DNA of 64,000 bases from Marinovum sp034669705 (GTDB lineage: Bacteria; Pseudomonadota; Alphaproteobacteria; Rhodobacterales; Rhodobacteraceae), in contig NZ_JAXMOR010000018.1 in assembly GCF_034669705.1 (NCBI RefSeq), positions 1-64,000 of the forward strand, written 5' to 3'. Positions 51,792-61,043 of this stretch are shown here, piece after piece. The position numbers and the translations under genes are program-made. The notes below the pieces were generated by a model, which ran no database searches, had not been told where the DNA came from, and worked only from the letters and a program-made list of their open reading frames with translations. Numbering within the stretch: position 1 is the first letter of the stretch; each line of letters opens with the position of its first letter.

Positions 51792-52279
51792 CTCTCCAGA
51801 TGCGGCCTGAATTCCTCGACCACGCGGGCATAGGCCGCGCGTTTGAAGGGCACGATCTGATCGACCAGCTGGTCATGCGGCAGCCAGCGCCACTCGGAAA
51901 ACTCCTGGTGGTCGTCGGCATCGAGACGCACCTGGTCGTCAGTGCCGTGAAAACGCATCAGGAACCACTTCTGTTCCTGGCCGCGAAACTGCCCCTTCCA
52001 GATATTGGGCACCAGCTCATGCGGCAGGTCATAGGGGATCCAGGTCCGGGTCTCGGCCTCCACCGTCACCAGCTCGGGCAGCACCCCGGTCTCTTCCTGC
52101 AGCTCGCGCAGCGCCGCGTCGCGGGCCTCCTCGCCGGCGTCGATGCCGCCCTGCGGCATCTGCCAGGCCGCGGACTCGCTGTCGATCCGCTGGCCGACAA
52201 AGACGGAGCCGCCGGCATTGACGAGCATCACGCCGACGTTGCGGCGATAGGGAAGGCGGGCGATCTCTTCGGGGGTCAT
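51788..52279 (-). CDS. rppH: RNA pyrophosphohydrolase (Nudix)
   Basis: 163 aa from the ATG at 52279 (GAGG upstream); the TTG at 52297 lies in a terminator and is less likely. Opens with EEIARLPYRRNVGVMLVN; the Nudix box is GGIDAGEEARDAALRELQEETG. Removes pyrophosphate from the 5' triphosphate of mRNAs to start decay. The AWQMPQGGID motif before the box is typical of RppH rather than other Nudix enzymes. Confidence 0.95.
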   Translation of the reverse strand: MTPEEIARLPYRRNVGVMLVNAGGSVFVGQRIDSESAAWQMPQGGIDAGEEARDAALRELQEETGVLPELVTVEAETRTWIPYDLPHELVPNIWKGQFRGQEQKWFLMRFHGTDDQVRLDADDHQEFSEWRWLPHDQLVDQIVPFKRAAYARVVEEFRPHLER

Positions 52280-52293
52280 GCGGGCCTCGTCAT

Positions 52294-52324
52294 ACAAAAT
52301 CGCCCCCGGCGCGGGCCGGGGGCG
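52294..52324 (-). terminator. Terminator between ctpA and rppH
   Basis: On the minus strand a 10-bp stem CGCCCCCGGC/GCCGGGGGCG with a 4-nt loop, followed by ATTTTGT, 9 bp after the ctpA stop. Ends just upstream of rppH, so rppH may rely on partial read-through or its own promoter. Confidence 0.75.
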
Positions 52325-52332
52325 ACGGGGTC

Positions 52333-53670
52333 TTATTCGGACTGGCTGCCGAGGGCCGAGAGGCCCTTGAGGATGTCGATGGCATAGGCCAGCTGGTAAT
52401 CCTCTTCGCGCAGTGCAGCGGCGGCCTCGGCCTTGGCGCGGTCTTCCTCGATCTGCTTGATCTCGTCCTCGCTCAGGCTGTCGTTGTCGAGCGAGCCGCG
52501 CAGGTCGGCCTCGGAGCGCGAGTTGGGTGTGGTGTTCTCGTCCTCCTCCTCGTTCGGGGCGCGGCGCGGCTGTTCGACCACGATGTCGGGCGAGACGCCG
52601 AGCGCCTGGATCGAGCGGCCAGAGGGGGTGTAGTAGCGGGCTGTGGTCAGCCGCATGGCGCCGTCACCGCGCAGCGGCATGACGGTCTGCACCGAGCCCT
52701 TGCCGAAGCTCTTGGTGCCCACGACGATTGCCCGGCGGTGATCCTGCAGCGCGCCGGCGACGATCTCCGAGGCCGAGGCGGAGCCGCCGTTGATCAGAAC
52801 CACCAGCGGCTTGCCGTCGGCCAGGTCGCCGGGGGTGGCATTGTAGCGCTCGCCGTCCTCGACGTTGCGGCCGCGGGTCGAGACGATCTCGCCCTTCTCG
52901 AGGAAGGCATCCGACACCCGGATCGCCTGGGTCAGCAACCCGCCGGGGTTGTTGCGCAGGTCAAGCACGATGCCGTTGACATTGTCGAGCCCGCCGGCGG
53001 CCTCGATCTCCTCGGCCAGCCCCTCTTCGAGGTTGGGGGTGGTCTGGTCGTTGAAGGTGGTGACCCGCAGCACCACGGTCTCGCCCTCGGTGCGGGTGCG
53101 CACGGCAGTGAGCGTGATGGTGTCGCGGATGATCGAGACGTCGAAGGGCTCTGGCTGGTCCTCGCGCACCACGGTGATGATGATCTCGGATCCCACCGGC
53201 CCGCGCATCATCTCGACCGCCTCATCCAGCGTCAGCCCGAGCACCGATTCGCCGTCGACATGGGTGATGAAGTCGCCGGCCTCGATGCCGGCGGCATCGG
53301 CCGGGGTGTCATCGATCGGCGAGACCACCTTGATGAAGCCCTCTTCCTGGGTCACCTCGATGCCGAGCCCGCCAAATTCGCCACGGGTCTGCACCCGCAT
53401 GTCGGCAGCGTCATCGGGCGAGAGATAGCTGGAATGCGGGTCAAGCGAGGTCAGCATGCCGTTGATCGCCGCCTCGATCAGCTCGCCCTCGTCGACGTCC
53501 TCGACGTACTGCGCGCGGATGCGCTCGAAGATGTCGCCAAACAGGTCGAGCTGCTCGTAGACATTGCCCGAGGCGCGCTCTTCCTGCGCCAGCAGCGGGC
53601 CGGCAAGCTGGGTGGTTGCGACAATGCCTGCCAGCGTACCGCCGACGGCGGCCATGACGAACTTCTTCAT
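52333..53670 (-). CDS. ctpA: Carboxy-terminal processing protease (S41)
   Basis: 445 aa. N-terminal signal/anchor (KKFVMAAVGGTLAGIVATTQLAG), PDZ domain about 85-165 (IKVVSPIDDTPADAAGIEAG), then the S41 catalytic part with Ser in NGGSASASEIVAG and Lys in GTKSFGKGSVQT. The C-terminal tail is acidic and rich in Glu/Asp/Arg. Periplasmic protease trimming envelope or peptidoglycan-linked proteins. The next upstream gene is an EnvC-like activator (7-bp gap), an operon layout common in this group. Confidence 0.95.
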   Translation of the reverse strand: MKKFVMAAVGGTLAGIVATTQLAGPLLAQEERASGNVYEQLDLFGDIFERIRAQYVEDVDEGELIEAAINGMLTSLDPHSSYLSPDDAADMRVQTRGEFGGLGIEVTQEEGFIKVVSPIDDTPADAAGIEAGDFITHVDGESVLGLTLDEAVEMMRGPVGSEIIITVVREDQPEPFDVSIIRDTITLTAVRTRTEGETVVLRVTTFNDQTTPNLEEGLAEEIEAAGGLDNVNGIVLDLRNNPGGLLTQAIRVSDAFLEKGEIVSTRGRNVEDGERYNATPGDLADGKPLVVLINGGSASASEIVAGALQDHRRAIVVGTKSFGKGSVQTVMPLRGDGAMRLTTARYYTPSGRSIQALGVSPDIVVEQPRRAPNEEEDENTTPNSRSEADLRGSLDNDSLSEDEIKQIEEDRAKAEAAAALREEDYQLAYAIDILKGLSALGSQSE

Positions 53671-53677
53671 TGGTGTC

Positions 53678-54799
53678 TTATCCCTTGTCGGTGGTGCGGA
53701 ACCAATCTTGTGGATCCACGGGCTGATTCAGCTCTCTGACCTCTATATAGAGCGTTTCCGGGCGGGCGTTTCCAGCCCCTTCACCCGATAGTGACACATC
53801 CGCCTGCAACTCTCCGCCCATCAGCCCCAACGGGTCGCCGGCGGGCAGAACCTGGCCGGTCTGGCCAAAGACCGCCTCGAGCCCGGCAAAGATGAACAGC
53901 GTGTCGGCCTGCGGCTCGAGGATGGCGACCAGACCGTAGTTCAAGAGCGGCCCGGCATAGCGGATGGTGGCGGCGGTGGGGGTGGTCACCACCGCCTGCG
54001 GCCCCGTCGCGATCAGCATGCCGGGGCGACGCACGCCGGCGGCATCGGCCTCGCCGGCGCGACGCAACAGCTGGCCCTGAACAGGGAGCGGCAGGTTGCC
54101 CTTGCGGTGGCTGATGTCGGGCAGGCTGCCCGGCGCCTCGTCGCGGGCGATGGTGCTGAGACCGCTGGCAAAGCCCTCGAGCGTCTCGGTGGCGGCGATC
54201 AGCACCGCAGTCTGCAGCGGATCCTCGACAAAGCGGCGCGGCAGGTCGGTGCGGTCGGCCACTGCCTTGCTGAGCGCGGTGCGGGCTTCCTGCGCGCCCT
54301 GCAGCCCTTCCTGCAGCTTGGCCTGCGATTGCGCCTGCAACAGCCGCAGCGCCTGCACCTCCTCGAGATCGGCGCGCAGCGCATCGGCCCGCCCCTTCAG
54401 CCCAGGGGTCACATCCGCCAGCAGCATGCCGGCACGCGCGGTGCCGGTGGGTCCAGAGGGATGCAGCAGCGTCGCTGGCGCAGGCGCGCGAGACATCGAC
54501 TGCAACACACCCAGCAGCTGCGAGATTTCCTTGTCGCGGGCGGCCAGATCCTCGGTCAGTTGCGCCTCTGTCAGCGAGGCCGAGCGCATGCCGTCGCGCA
54601 GTGCCGCCAGCCCGGTCTCATAGCCCTTGACGATCTCGGTCAGCGCCTTGACCCGCTCGCGCCCGCCGCGCGCTTCGCTCAGCGCCTGGGCGCTTTCCTC
54701 GAGCATCCGCACGGCATCGCGGGCGGCCTCGGCGGTGGTCATCTGCGCCTCTGCGCCCCCGGCAAGCAGGACGGCGAGGCTCGCGGCACGCAGGATCAT
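53678..54799 (-). CDS. EnvC-like murein hydrolase activator
   Basis: 373 aa from the ATG at 54799, which overlaps the gpmI stop. Signal peptide, then a coiled-coil region (about 20-200) of heptad-like Leu/Ala/Glu repeats, then a LytM/M23-like domain from about 265. The LytM part lacks the HxxxD and HxH zinc ligands, as expected for non-catalytic EnvC-type amidase activators. Works in the periplasm at division sites by opening amidases. Assignment rests on architecture and the gpmI-envC-ctpA order. Confidence 0.85.
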   Translation of the reverse strand: MILRAASLAVLLAGGAEAQMTTAEAARDAVRMLEESAQALSEARGGRERVKALTEIVKGYETGLAALRDGMRSASLTEAQLTEDLAARDKEISQLLGVLQSMSRAPAPATLLHPSGPTGTARAGMLLADVTPGLKGRADALRADLEEVQALRLLQAQSQAKLQEGLQGAQEARTALSKAVADRTDLPRRFVEDPLQTAVLIAATETLEGFASGLSTIARDEAPGSLPDISHRKGNLPLPVQGQLLRRAGEADAAGVRRPGMLIATGPQAVVTTPTAATIRYAGPLLNYGLVAILEPQADTLFIFAGLEAVFGQTGQVLPAGDPLGLMGGELQADVSLSGEGAGNARPETLYIEVRELNQPVDPQDWFRTTDKG

Positions 54800-56319
54800 G
54801 CGATCAGGCTTTCCCCGGTCATTTCCTCGGGTTTCTCGAGGTTCATCAGCGTCAGCAGCGTCGGCGCGAGGTCGCCCAGCCGGCCACCCTGCCTGAGACT
54901 GGCCCCTTCGGGCCCGCCCACGAGGATCACCGGCACCGGGTTCAGCGTATGGGCGGTATGCGGCCCGCCGGTCTCGGGGTCGATCATCTGTTCGCAATTG
55001 CCATGGTCCGCGGTGACGATCATCGCGCCGCCGGCCTTTTCCAGCGCCTCGAGCGCCCGGCCCAGCCCGGTGTCGACGCTGGCGCAGGCCGCTTTTGCCG
55101 CCTCCAGATCACCGGTATGCCCGACCATGTCGGGGTTGGCGAAGTTCACCACGATCAGGTCATAGCCCGCCTCGATTGCCGTGACGAACTGGTCAGAGAC
55201 CTCGCCGGCGCTCATCTCGGGCTGCAGATCATAGGTTGCCACCTTGGGCGAGGGGGCCATGTAGCGGTCTTCGCCCTCTTCGGGCACTTCCTTGCCGCCG
55301 TTGAGGAAGAAGGTGACATGCGGGTATTTCTCGGTCTCGGCCAGCCGGAACTGCTTCAGCCCCTTTGCCGCGACCCAAGCGCCCAGCGTGTTGACGACGA
55401 CCGTCTTGGGATAGGCGGCGGCCATGAAACTGTCGTGGGTCTTGGAATAATCCACCATGCCGAGGATCGAGGCCCACTGTGGCCGGTTGCGGTTCTCGAA
55501 GCCGTCGAAGTCATCCTCGCCTACCGCGAGCAGGATTTCCCGCGCCCGGTCGGCCCGGAAGTTGAGGCAGAAGAAGCCGTCGCCGTCCTTGGCCCCGTCA
55601 TAGTCGCCGATCAGCGTGGCGGGAATGAACTCGTCGGTCTGGTCACGCTCATAGGCTTCCTTGACCGCCTCGATGGCATTGGCGGCGCTGTGCTCGGCCG
55701 TGCCGCCGACCATGGCGCGATAGGCCTTTTCGACCCGGTCCCAGCGGTTGTCGCGGTCCATGGCGAAGTAGCGCCCGGTGACGGTGCCCACCTTCGCGCC
55801 CTCGGGCAGCTTCGAGACCAGCGTCTGCAGGAAGCCGTCGGCCGATTGCGGGGCCACGTCGCGGCCATCGGTGACCGCATGCACCACCACCGGCACGCCG
55901 GCGCTGACGATCATCTCGACCGCGGCCAGCACATGGTCAATATGGCCGTGCACGCCGCCATCCGAGATCACCCCCATCAGATGCGCGGTGCCGTCATGGC
56001 CGCGGACAGACTCGATGAAGGCATGGATGGCGGAGTTTGAAAAGAACGAGCGATCCTCGATCGCAAGGTCGATGGCACCGAGGTCCATCGCCACCACCCG
56101 ACCAGCGCCGATATTGGTATGGCCGACCTCGGAATTGCCCATCTGGCCCGTGGGCAGGCCGACGTCATTGCCGTGGGTGATCAGCGTCGCATTCGGGCAT
56201 TCGGCCATCAGCCGGTCGAAATTCGGCGTCCCGGCCTGGGCCACGGCGTTGCCCTCGGTCAGGTCCGACAGCCCCCAGCCGTCGAGAATGCACAGAACCA
56301 CGGGTTTCGGAGCAGGCAT
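54796..56319 (-). CDS. gpmI: 2,3-bisphosphoglycerate-independent phosphoglycerate mutase
   Basis: 507 aa. Mn-dependent enzyme interconverting 3- and 2-phosphoglycerate. First metal motif LCILDGWGLS, catalytic Ser in GNSEVGHTNIGAGR, later NFANPDMVGHTGD and TADHGNCEQM, which contain the metal-binding Asp/His residues. Head of the gpmI-envC-ctpA set, coupled to envC by ATGA. Confidence 0.97.
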   Translation of the reverse strand: MPAPKPVVLCILDGWGLSDLTEGNAVAQAGTPNFDRLMAECPNATLITHGNDVGLPTGQMGNSEVGHTNIGAGRVVAMDLGAIDLAIEDRSFFSNSAIHAFIESVRGHDGTAHLMGVISDGGVHGHIDHVLAAVEMIVSAGVPVVVHAVTDGRDVAPQSADGFLQTLVSKLPEGAKVGTVTGRYFAMDRDNRWDRVEKAYRAMVGGTAEHSAANAIEAVKEAYERDQTDEFIPATLIGDYDGAKDGDGFFCLNFRADRAREILLAVGEDDFDGFENRNRPQWASILGMVDYSKTHDSFMAAAYPKTVVVNTLGAWVAAKGLKQFRLAETEKYPHVTFFLNGGKEVPEEGEDRYMAPSPKVATYDLQPEMSAGEVSDQFVTAIEAGYDLIVVNFANPDMVGHTGDLEAAKAACASVDTGLGRALEALEKAGGAMIVTADHGNCEQMIDPETGGPHTAHTLNPVPVILVGGPEGASLRQGGRLGDLAPTLLTLMNLEKPEEMTGESLIA

Positions 56320-56422
56320 GATGTCTTCCTTGTCCTGAACATGCGCCCGCGCCGGCTGTCCCGTTTCGGGCGTCGTCTCTTGTCAAATACCCACGCCCCG
56401 GCCGGGGCCGGCGCGCGGTGGC

Positions 56423-57235
56423 TCACTGCGTGTAGGTCGGGTGGAACAGCCCGCCCGGCGAGAGGGTAAAGATATCCGCCCCGTCAGAGGTCACGCCCAC
56501 CGAATGTTCGAACTGCGCCGAGAGCGACTTGTCGCGGGTCACCGCGGTCCAGTCGTCGGCCAAAACCTTGGTCTCGGGGCGGCCGATGTTGACCATCGGC
56601 TCGATGGTGAAAAACATGCCTTCCTCGAGCACCGGCCCGGTGCCGGCGCGACCATAATGCAGCACATTGGGCGGCGCGTGGAACACCGTGCCCAGCCCGT
56701 GACCGCAGAAATCCCGCACCACCGACATGCGCTGCGCCTCGACGAAGCTCTGGATCGCATAGCCGATGTCGCCGAAGGTATTGCCCGGCTTCACCGCCTC
56801 GATGCCCCGCATCAGCGCATCATGGGTCACCTGGATCAGCCGCTCGGCCTTGCGCGGCAGCTTGCCGGCCACATACATCCGGGAGGTATCGCCGAACCAG
56901 CCATCCTTGATGACGGTGACGTCGATGTTGAGGATATCGCCGTCCTTCAGCTTCTTGTCGCCGGGAATGCCGTGGCAGACCACATGGTTGACGCTGATGC
57001 AGGACGCGTGCTGATAGCCCTTGTAGCCGATGGTGGCCGACTTGGTGCCCAGCTCCGTCACCCGGCGCTCGATAAAGGCATCGAGCGCGCCGGTGGTCTG
57101 GCCGACCTCGACCATCGGGGCCACCTCGTCGAGGATCTGGGCGGCGATCTGGCCGGCGTCGCGCATGCCGGCGTAATCCGCCTGCTCGTGGATCCGGATC
57201 CCGTCGCGCGTCATGCGCCCCTTGTGACGGTTCAT
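56423..57235 (-). CDS. map: Methionine aminopeptidase
   Basis: 270 aa, type I. Metal ligands in NIDVTVIKDGWFGDTSRM (two Asp), CGHGLGTVFH (His), IEPMV (Glu) and QFEHSVGV (Glu). Removes the N-terminal Met from nascent proteins. ATG at 57235; a second ATG at 57214 is possible. Separated by 103 bp from gpmI, which lies downstream on the same strand. Confidence 0.96.
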   Translation of the reverse strand: MNRHKGRMTRDGIRIHEQADYAGMRDAGQIAAQILDEVAPMVEVGQTTGALDAFIERRVTELGTKSATIGYKGYQHASCISVNHVVCHGIPGDKKLKDGDILNIDVTVIKDGWFGDTSRMYVAGKLPRKAERLIQVTHDALMRGIEAVKPGNTFGDIGYAIQSFVEAQRMSVVRDFCGHGLGTVFHAPPNVLHYGRAGTGPVLEEGMFFTIEPMVNIGRPETKVLADDWTAVTRDKSLSAQFEHSVGVTSDGADIFTLSPGGLFHPTYTQ

Positions 57236-57351
57236 GCAATTGCTCCGTTCAAAAACGTCTCATCGGCTGTCTTATGCGTTTGCAGCGTAAAGAGCCAGCC
57301 CGCGCGGAACAAGATACCGCTCGCAGCGGCCTGTCGGGGTCTCTGACGGCG

Positions 57352-58209
57352 TCAGGAGGTCACCAGCACACCCATCCCGGCCAGGATCACCACCGCCCAG
57401 GTCAGCCGGTGGCGCAACTGCCCCTCGCCCAGCAGGAGCGAGCCCGTCAGCACCGTCAGCAGCACGCTGACCTCGCGGGTGGGCGCGACATAGGCTACCG
57501 GGGTGAAGGTCAGCGCGTAGAGCACGAGGATATAGGCCAGCGGATTGAACAGCGCGATGATCAGCAGCCCGGCGCGGTGATCGCGCCACTGCACCCTGAT
57601 GGTGGCGCGCCGGGACAGCGCCACAGGGGTGAGCAGCGCCACGCGGGCCACGCTCGAGACGTAATCCAGCAGCAGGGGCGAGATCAGCAGCACCGAGACC
57701 GCATAGGCATCCCAGACCGTGTAGCTGCCGATCAGCCCGCCGGCGGCAAGGCCGAAGAGCAGCGAGGTCGAGACCCGTTGCCCCTTCACCCGGCCGCCGG
57801 TGGTCAGCATCAGCACGCCAAAGACGATGCAGAGCGCGCCGAGCGCCATCTGCAGGGTGAGGATCTCGCCGAGGAAAAGCACCGCGAAGCTGGTCGAAAG
57901 CAGCGGCCCGGTCGAGCGCGCGGTGGGATAGACCAGCGACAGGTCGCCCTTGCGGTAGCCCAGCTGCAGCAACAGGAAATAGGCCATGTGCAGCCCGGTG
58001 CTGCCGGCCAGGAAGAGGATCTGCTCGGGTCCGAAGACCGGCGCCTGGGTTGCCAGCACCCAGAGCGCCAGCGGCGCATAGATCACCACCGTCAGCGCCG
58101 AGAACAGCCAGACCAGCTCCGGCCCGCCGCCGATCCGCTTGAGCTGGAAGTTCCAGGTGGCGTGGCAGACCGCCGCCGCCAGAACAAGCGCCAGACCGAG
58201 AAGAGACAT
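57352..58209 (-). CDS. EamA/DMT-family transporter
   Basis: 285 aa, about 10 membrane helices in two repeats, each of the EamA type. Ends in LTWAVVILAGMGVLVTS. A PTARSTGPLLSTSFAVLFLGE stretch closes the first repeat, and REVSVLLTVLTGSLLLGEG closes the second, the usual conserved ends. Probably an exporter of a small metabolite. Substrate unknown. Confidence 0.88.
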   Translation of the reverse strand: MSLLGLALVLAAAVCHATWNFQLKRIGGGPELVWLFSALTVVIYAPLALWVLATQAPVFGPEQILFLAGSTGLHMAYFLLLQLGYRKGDLSLVYPTARSTGPLLSTSFAVLFLGEILTLQMALGALCIVFGVLMLTTGGRVKGQRVSTSLLFGLAAGGLIGSYTVWDAYAVSVLLISPLLLDYVSSVARVALLTPVALSRRATIRVQWRDHRAGLLIIALFNPLAYILVLYALTFTPVAYVAPTREVSVLLTVLTGSLLLGEGQLRHRLTWAVVILAGMGVLVTS

Positions 58210-58237
58210 GCAGGACCTCGCGGTTGAACAGGCGGCC

Positions 58238-58945
58238 TCAGGCCGGGGTGAAGGGCATCGGCCCGGCCGGTCGGATGGCCTCTGGCGACAGTGCGCAGCC
58301 CAGCACCATCACCTCGACGCCGGCGGCGCAAGCCGTGGCGAACCCCGCCGCATAGGCCGGGTCGATATCCGCCGCCAGCCGCATCGCCGTGCAATCGTTG
58401 CGCTGCACAAGGTAGAGCATCACCGCGCGGTGACCGGCCTGCGCCATCGCTGCCAGCTCGCCCAGGTGCTTGGTGCCGCGCGCGGTCACGCTGTCGGGGA
58501 ACTCGGCGAGGCCTGCCTCGCGGCTCAGCGTCACCGATTTCACCTCGACATAGCAGTCGCGCCGGCCCGCCGCGCTCAGCAGGAAGTCGATCCGGCTGTT
58601 CGCGCCGTATTTCACCTCCGGCCGCACCGTCTCGTAGCCCTCGAGCCCCGGCACCGCGTCGGCCTCGAGCGCGGCGCGCAGCGCGCGGTTCGGCACCGAG
58701 GTGTCGACCCCCACCAGCACGCCCTCGGCCGGGGCGACCAAGCGCATGCCGTAGTCCAGCTTCTTTTTCGGATCGTCATTGGGTTCGAGCCAGACCCGAA
58801 AGCCCGGCTCGGCCAGCCCGAGCATCGAGCCGGGATTGGCGCAATGGGCCACCACCTCGCGGCCATCCTCGAGCCGGCAATCGGCGAGAAAGCGTTTGTA
58901 GCGGCGCAGCAGCGTCGCCGGCACGAGAGGGGTTTGAAAGCGCAT
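58238..58945 (-). CDS. sfsA: SfsA family DNA/RNA nuclease-like protein
   Basis: 235 aa. FLADCRLEDGREVVAHCANPGSMLGL near the N-terminus, RIDFLL and CYVEVKSVTL with the PD-(D/E)xK-like acid/Lys set, and FPDSVTARGTKHL. SfsA proteins bind DNA or RNA; the name comes from sugar-fermentation stimulation in E. coli. Head to head with the 58991 gene, 45 bp apart. Confidence 0.94.
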   Translation of the reverse strand: MRFQTPLVPATLLRRYKRFLADCRLEDGREVVAHCANPGSMLGLAEPGFRVWLEPNDDPKKKLDYGMRLVAPAEGVLVGVDTSVPNRALRAALEADAVPGLEGYETVRPEVKYGANSRIDFLLSAAGRRDCYVEVKSVTLSREAGLAEFPDSVTARGTKHLGELAAMAQAGHRAVMLYLVQRNDCTAMRLAADIDPAYAAGFATACAAGVEVMVLGCALSPEAIRPAGPMPFTPA

Positions 58946-58990
58946 GCGCCCGGCCTATACCTCAAAAAACCCGTGATCAAGGAGGCCCCG

Positions 58991-59713
58991 ATGGCCAACC
59001 CCACCGCCGCCATGCTGGTGATCGGCGACGAGATCCTCTCTGGCCGCACCCGCGACGCCAACATGCATTATCTCGCCGGCGAGCTGACCAAGCACGGCAT
59101 CGACCTGCGCGAGGTGCGCGTGGTCTCCGACGATGCGCCGGCGATCGTCGCCGCGGTCAAGGCGCTGTCCGAGGGGTTCACCCATGTCTTCACATCGGGT
59201 GGCATCGGCCCGACCCATGACGACATCACCGCCGACTGCATCGCCCGCGCCTTCGACGTGCCGATCGACGTGCGCGAGGACGCCCGCGCGCTGCTGGCCG
59301 AGCATTACGCCAACACCGGCCGCGAACTCAACGACGCCCGCCTGCGGATGGCGCGGATCCCTGATGGCGCGACGCTGATCGACAACCCGGTGTCGATCGC
59401 GCCGGGCTTCATCCTGGAAAACGTCCACGTGATGGCGGGGGTGCCCAGCGTGTTTCAGGCGATGGTCGCGACGGTTTTGCCGACGCTCTCGGGCGGCGCG
59501 CCGCTGCTCAGCCAGACCCTGCGGGTTCAGCGCGGCGAAGGCGATATCGCCGGGCCGCTGGGCACGCTGGCGCAGGAGTTCGACGATCTCTCCTTCGGCT
59601 CCTACCCCTATCAGCAGGACGGCGCCTACGGCGCAAATATCGTGATCCGCGGCCAGGACGGCGGCCGTGTCGACGCGGCGATGACGCGGCTCAAGGCATT
59701 GTTTTCCGAATGA
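58991..59713 (+). CDS. Molybdopterin-binding (CinA N-terminal/MoCF) domain protein
   Basis: 240 aa from the ATG at 58991 with a perfect AAGGAGG site. MLVIGDEILSGRTRDAN, then FTSGGIGPTHDDITADCIA, the MoCF/CinA-N signature that binds molybdopterin-like substrates. It lacks the C-terminal CinA deamidase, so it is the short form. Role in pyridine-nucleotide or cofactor metabolism is uncertain. Confidence 0.9.
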   Translation: MANPTAAMLVIGDEILSGRTRDANMHYLAGELTKHGIDLREVRVVSDDAPAIVAAVKALSEGFTHVFTSGGIGPTHDDITADCIARAFDVPIDVREDARALLAEHYANTGRELNDARLRMARIPDGATLIDNPVSIAPGFILENVHVMAGVPSVFQAMVATVLPTLSGGAPLLSQTLRVQRGEGDIAGPLGTLAQEFDDLSFGSYPYQQDGAYGANIVIRGQDGGRVDAAMTRLKALFSE

Positions 59714-60438
59714 GGCCGGGGGCCGAGCAGGTGATGGCGGTCTGCGAGGCGACCTGGCCGCCGGTGCGCCGCCTGGACTGCGGGCCGTTCGAGCTGCGCG
59801 ACGGGGCGGGCGGCGGCAAGCGGGTCTCGGCCGCCACCCTGCGCGCCGGGGCCGACTGGTCCGAGGAGGACCGGCTCCGGGCCGAGGAGGGGATGCGCGG
59901 GCTGGGACAGACGCCGCTGTTTCAGGTCCGCGCCGGCGAGGACCGGCTCGACGCCGGGCTCGCGGCGGCGGGCTATCGCGTGGTCGATCCGGTGAACCTC
60001 TACGTCACGCCGGTGCAGGCGCTGACCGACCGGCCGATCCCCCGCGTCACCACCTTCTGCATCTGGGAGCCGCTGGCGGTTATGCGCGATCTCTGGGCCG
60101 AGGGGGGCATCGGCCCCGAGCGGCTGTCGGTGATGCAGCGGGCCGACTGCGCCAAGACCGGCCTCCTCGGCCGGATCGAGGACAGCCCCGGGGCCGCCGC
60201 CTATGTCGGCCTCGTCGATGGCATCGCCATGCTGCATGCGCTCGAGGTCACGCCGGACAAGCGCCGCAAGGGGCTGGCGCAATGGATGATGCGGCAGGCG
60301 GCGGTCTGGGCGGCCGGTCAGGGCGGCAGCCACCTTGCGGTGCTCTGCACCGAGGCCAACGTGGGCGCCAACGCGCTCTACCGCGCCATGGGGTTCGAGG
60401 TGGTGGGCCATTACCACTACCGGCTCTGGCAGGGCTGA
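59710..60438 (+). CDS. GNAT-family acetyltransferase
   Basis: 242 aa. The C-terminal half holds the GNAT fold: MLHALEVTPDKRRKGLAQWMMRQAAVW is the acetyl-CoA-binding V/I-x-P-x-x-R-x-x-G loop (here TPDKRRKGLA), and LCTEANVGANALYRAMGFEVVGHYHY is the typical end. The N-terminal half is divergent. Coupled to the preceding gene by ATGA. Substrate unknown. Confidence 0.88.
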   Translation: MRPGAEQVMAVCEATWPPVRRLDCGPFELRDGAGGGKRVSAATLRAGADWSEEDRLRAEEGMRGLGQTPLFQVRAGEDRLDAGLAAAGYRVVDPVNLYVTPVQALTDRPIPRVTTFCIWEPLAVMRDLWAEGGIGPERLSVMQRADCAKTGLLGRIEDSPGAAAYVGLVDGIAMLHALEVTPDKRRKGLAQWMMRQAAVWAAGQGGSHLAVLCTEANVGANALYRAMGFEVVGHYHYRLWQG

Positions 60439-60452
60439 GCGGGGCCGGACGC

Positions 60453-60483
60453 AAAACCGCCCCCCGAGGGTCTCGAAGGGCGG
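60453..60483 (-). terminator. Terminator after the PRC-barrel gene
   Basis: On the minus strand the stem CCGCCC..CGAG / CTCG..GGGCGG, with a small internal loop and an ACC loop, is followed by TTTTGCG, 25 bp after the stop at 60508. On the plus strand the same hairpin follows the GNAT stop, so it may serve both. Confidence 0.65.
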
Positions 60484-60507
60484 CGGGTCATTCGCGTCGG
60501 TCTGGCG

Positions 60508-60861
60508 TCAGATCCAGTACATCGGGGCGCCGTAGTGTTCGTGCACCCGCTGTTCCCAGGCGCGGTCGCGGTGCCAGTCGTCGTGGCGTTCCGGTGCACC
60601 CTGCACCTCCGCCTCGGTCAGATCGGTGCTGAAGCCGTCGCGGCTGACGTCATACGACAGCTTGCCCCAGGGCACCGGGTGGTGCTCTTCGCCGAGGCCG
60701 AAAAATCCGCCAAATCCCATGACCGCATAGGCCACCTTGCCGGATTGCTTGTCGATCATCAGGTGGTCGATCGTGCCGATATGCGTTCCTTCGCGGCTGT
60801 AGACCGCAGTGCCGTTCACATCGGTCGACGACACCAGACTGCCATTGCCTTCGGTACTCAT
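60508..60861 (-). CDS. PRC-barrel domain protein
   Basis: 117 aa from the ATG at 60861. PRC-barrel at about 15-85: VYSREGTHIGTIDHLMIDKQSGKVAYAV, then GFGGFFGLGEEHHPVPWGKL. The C-terminus is charged and aromatic (HRDRAWEQRVHEHYG). Family members occur in RNA-metabolism and photosynthesis proteins and, in stand-alone form, as stress-related proteins. Function here unassigned. Confidence 0.88.
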   Translation of the reverse strand: MSTEGNGSLVSSTDVNGTAVYSREGTHIGTIDHLMIDKQSGKVAYAVMGFGGFFGLGEEHHPVPWGKLSYDVSRDGFSTDLTEAEVQGAPERHDDWHRDRAWEQRVHEHYGAPMYWI

Positions 60862-61043
60862 TCCTAGGTCCTCCAATCGGTGGACTGATGAAACCCGCAG
60901 GCGCTGCCAATGTTCCGCCAGCGCCGCCCCGCCACGGCGGCTTTCCGCCCAGTCCCGCCGGCCGCAGCGGCAGGGGCGCGGGGCGGTTGAAAGCTCCGGC
61001 GTTTTGCGATTTCCTCTCACGACACCCAACCGGAGCCCAGCCC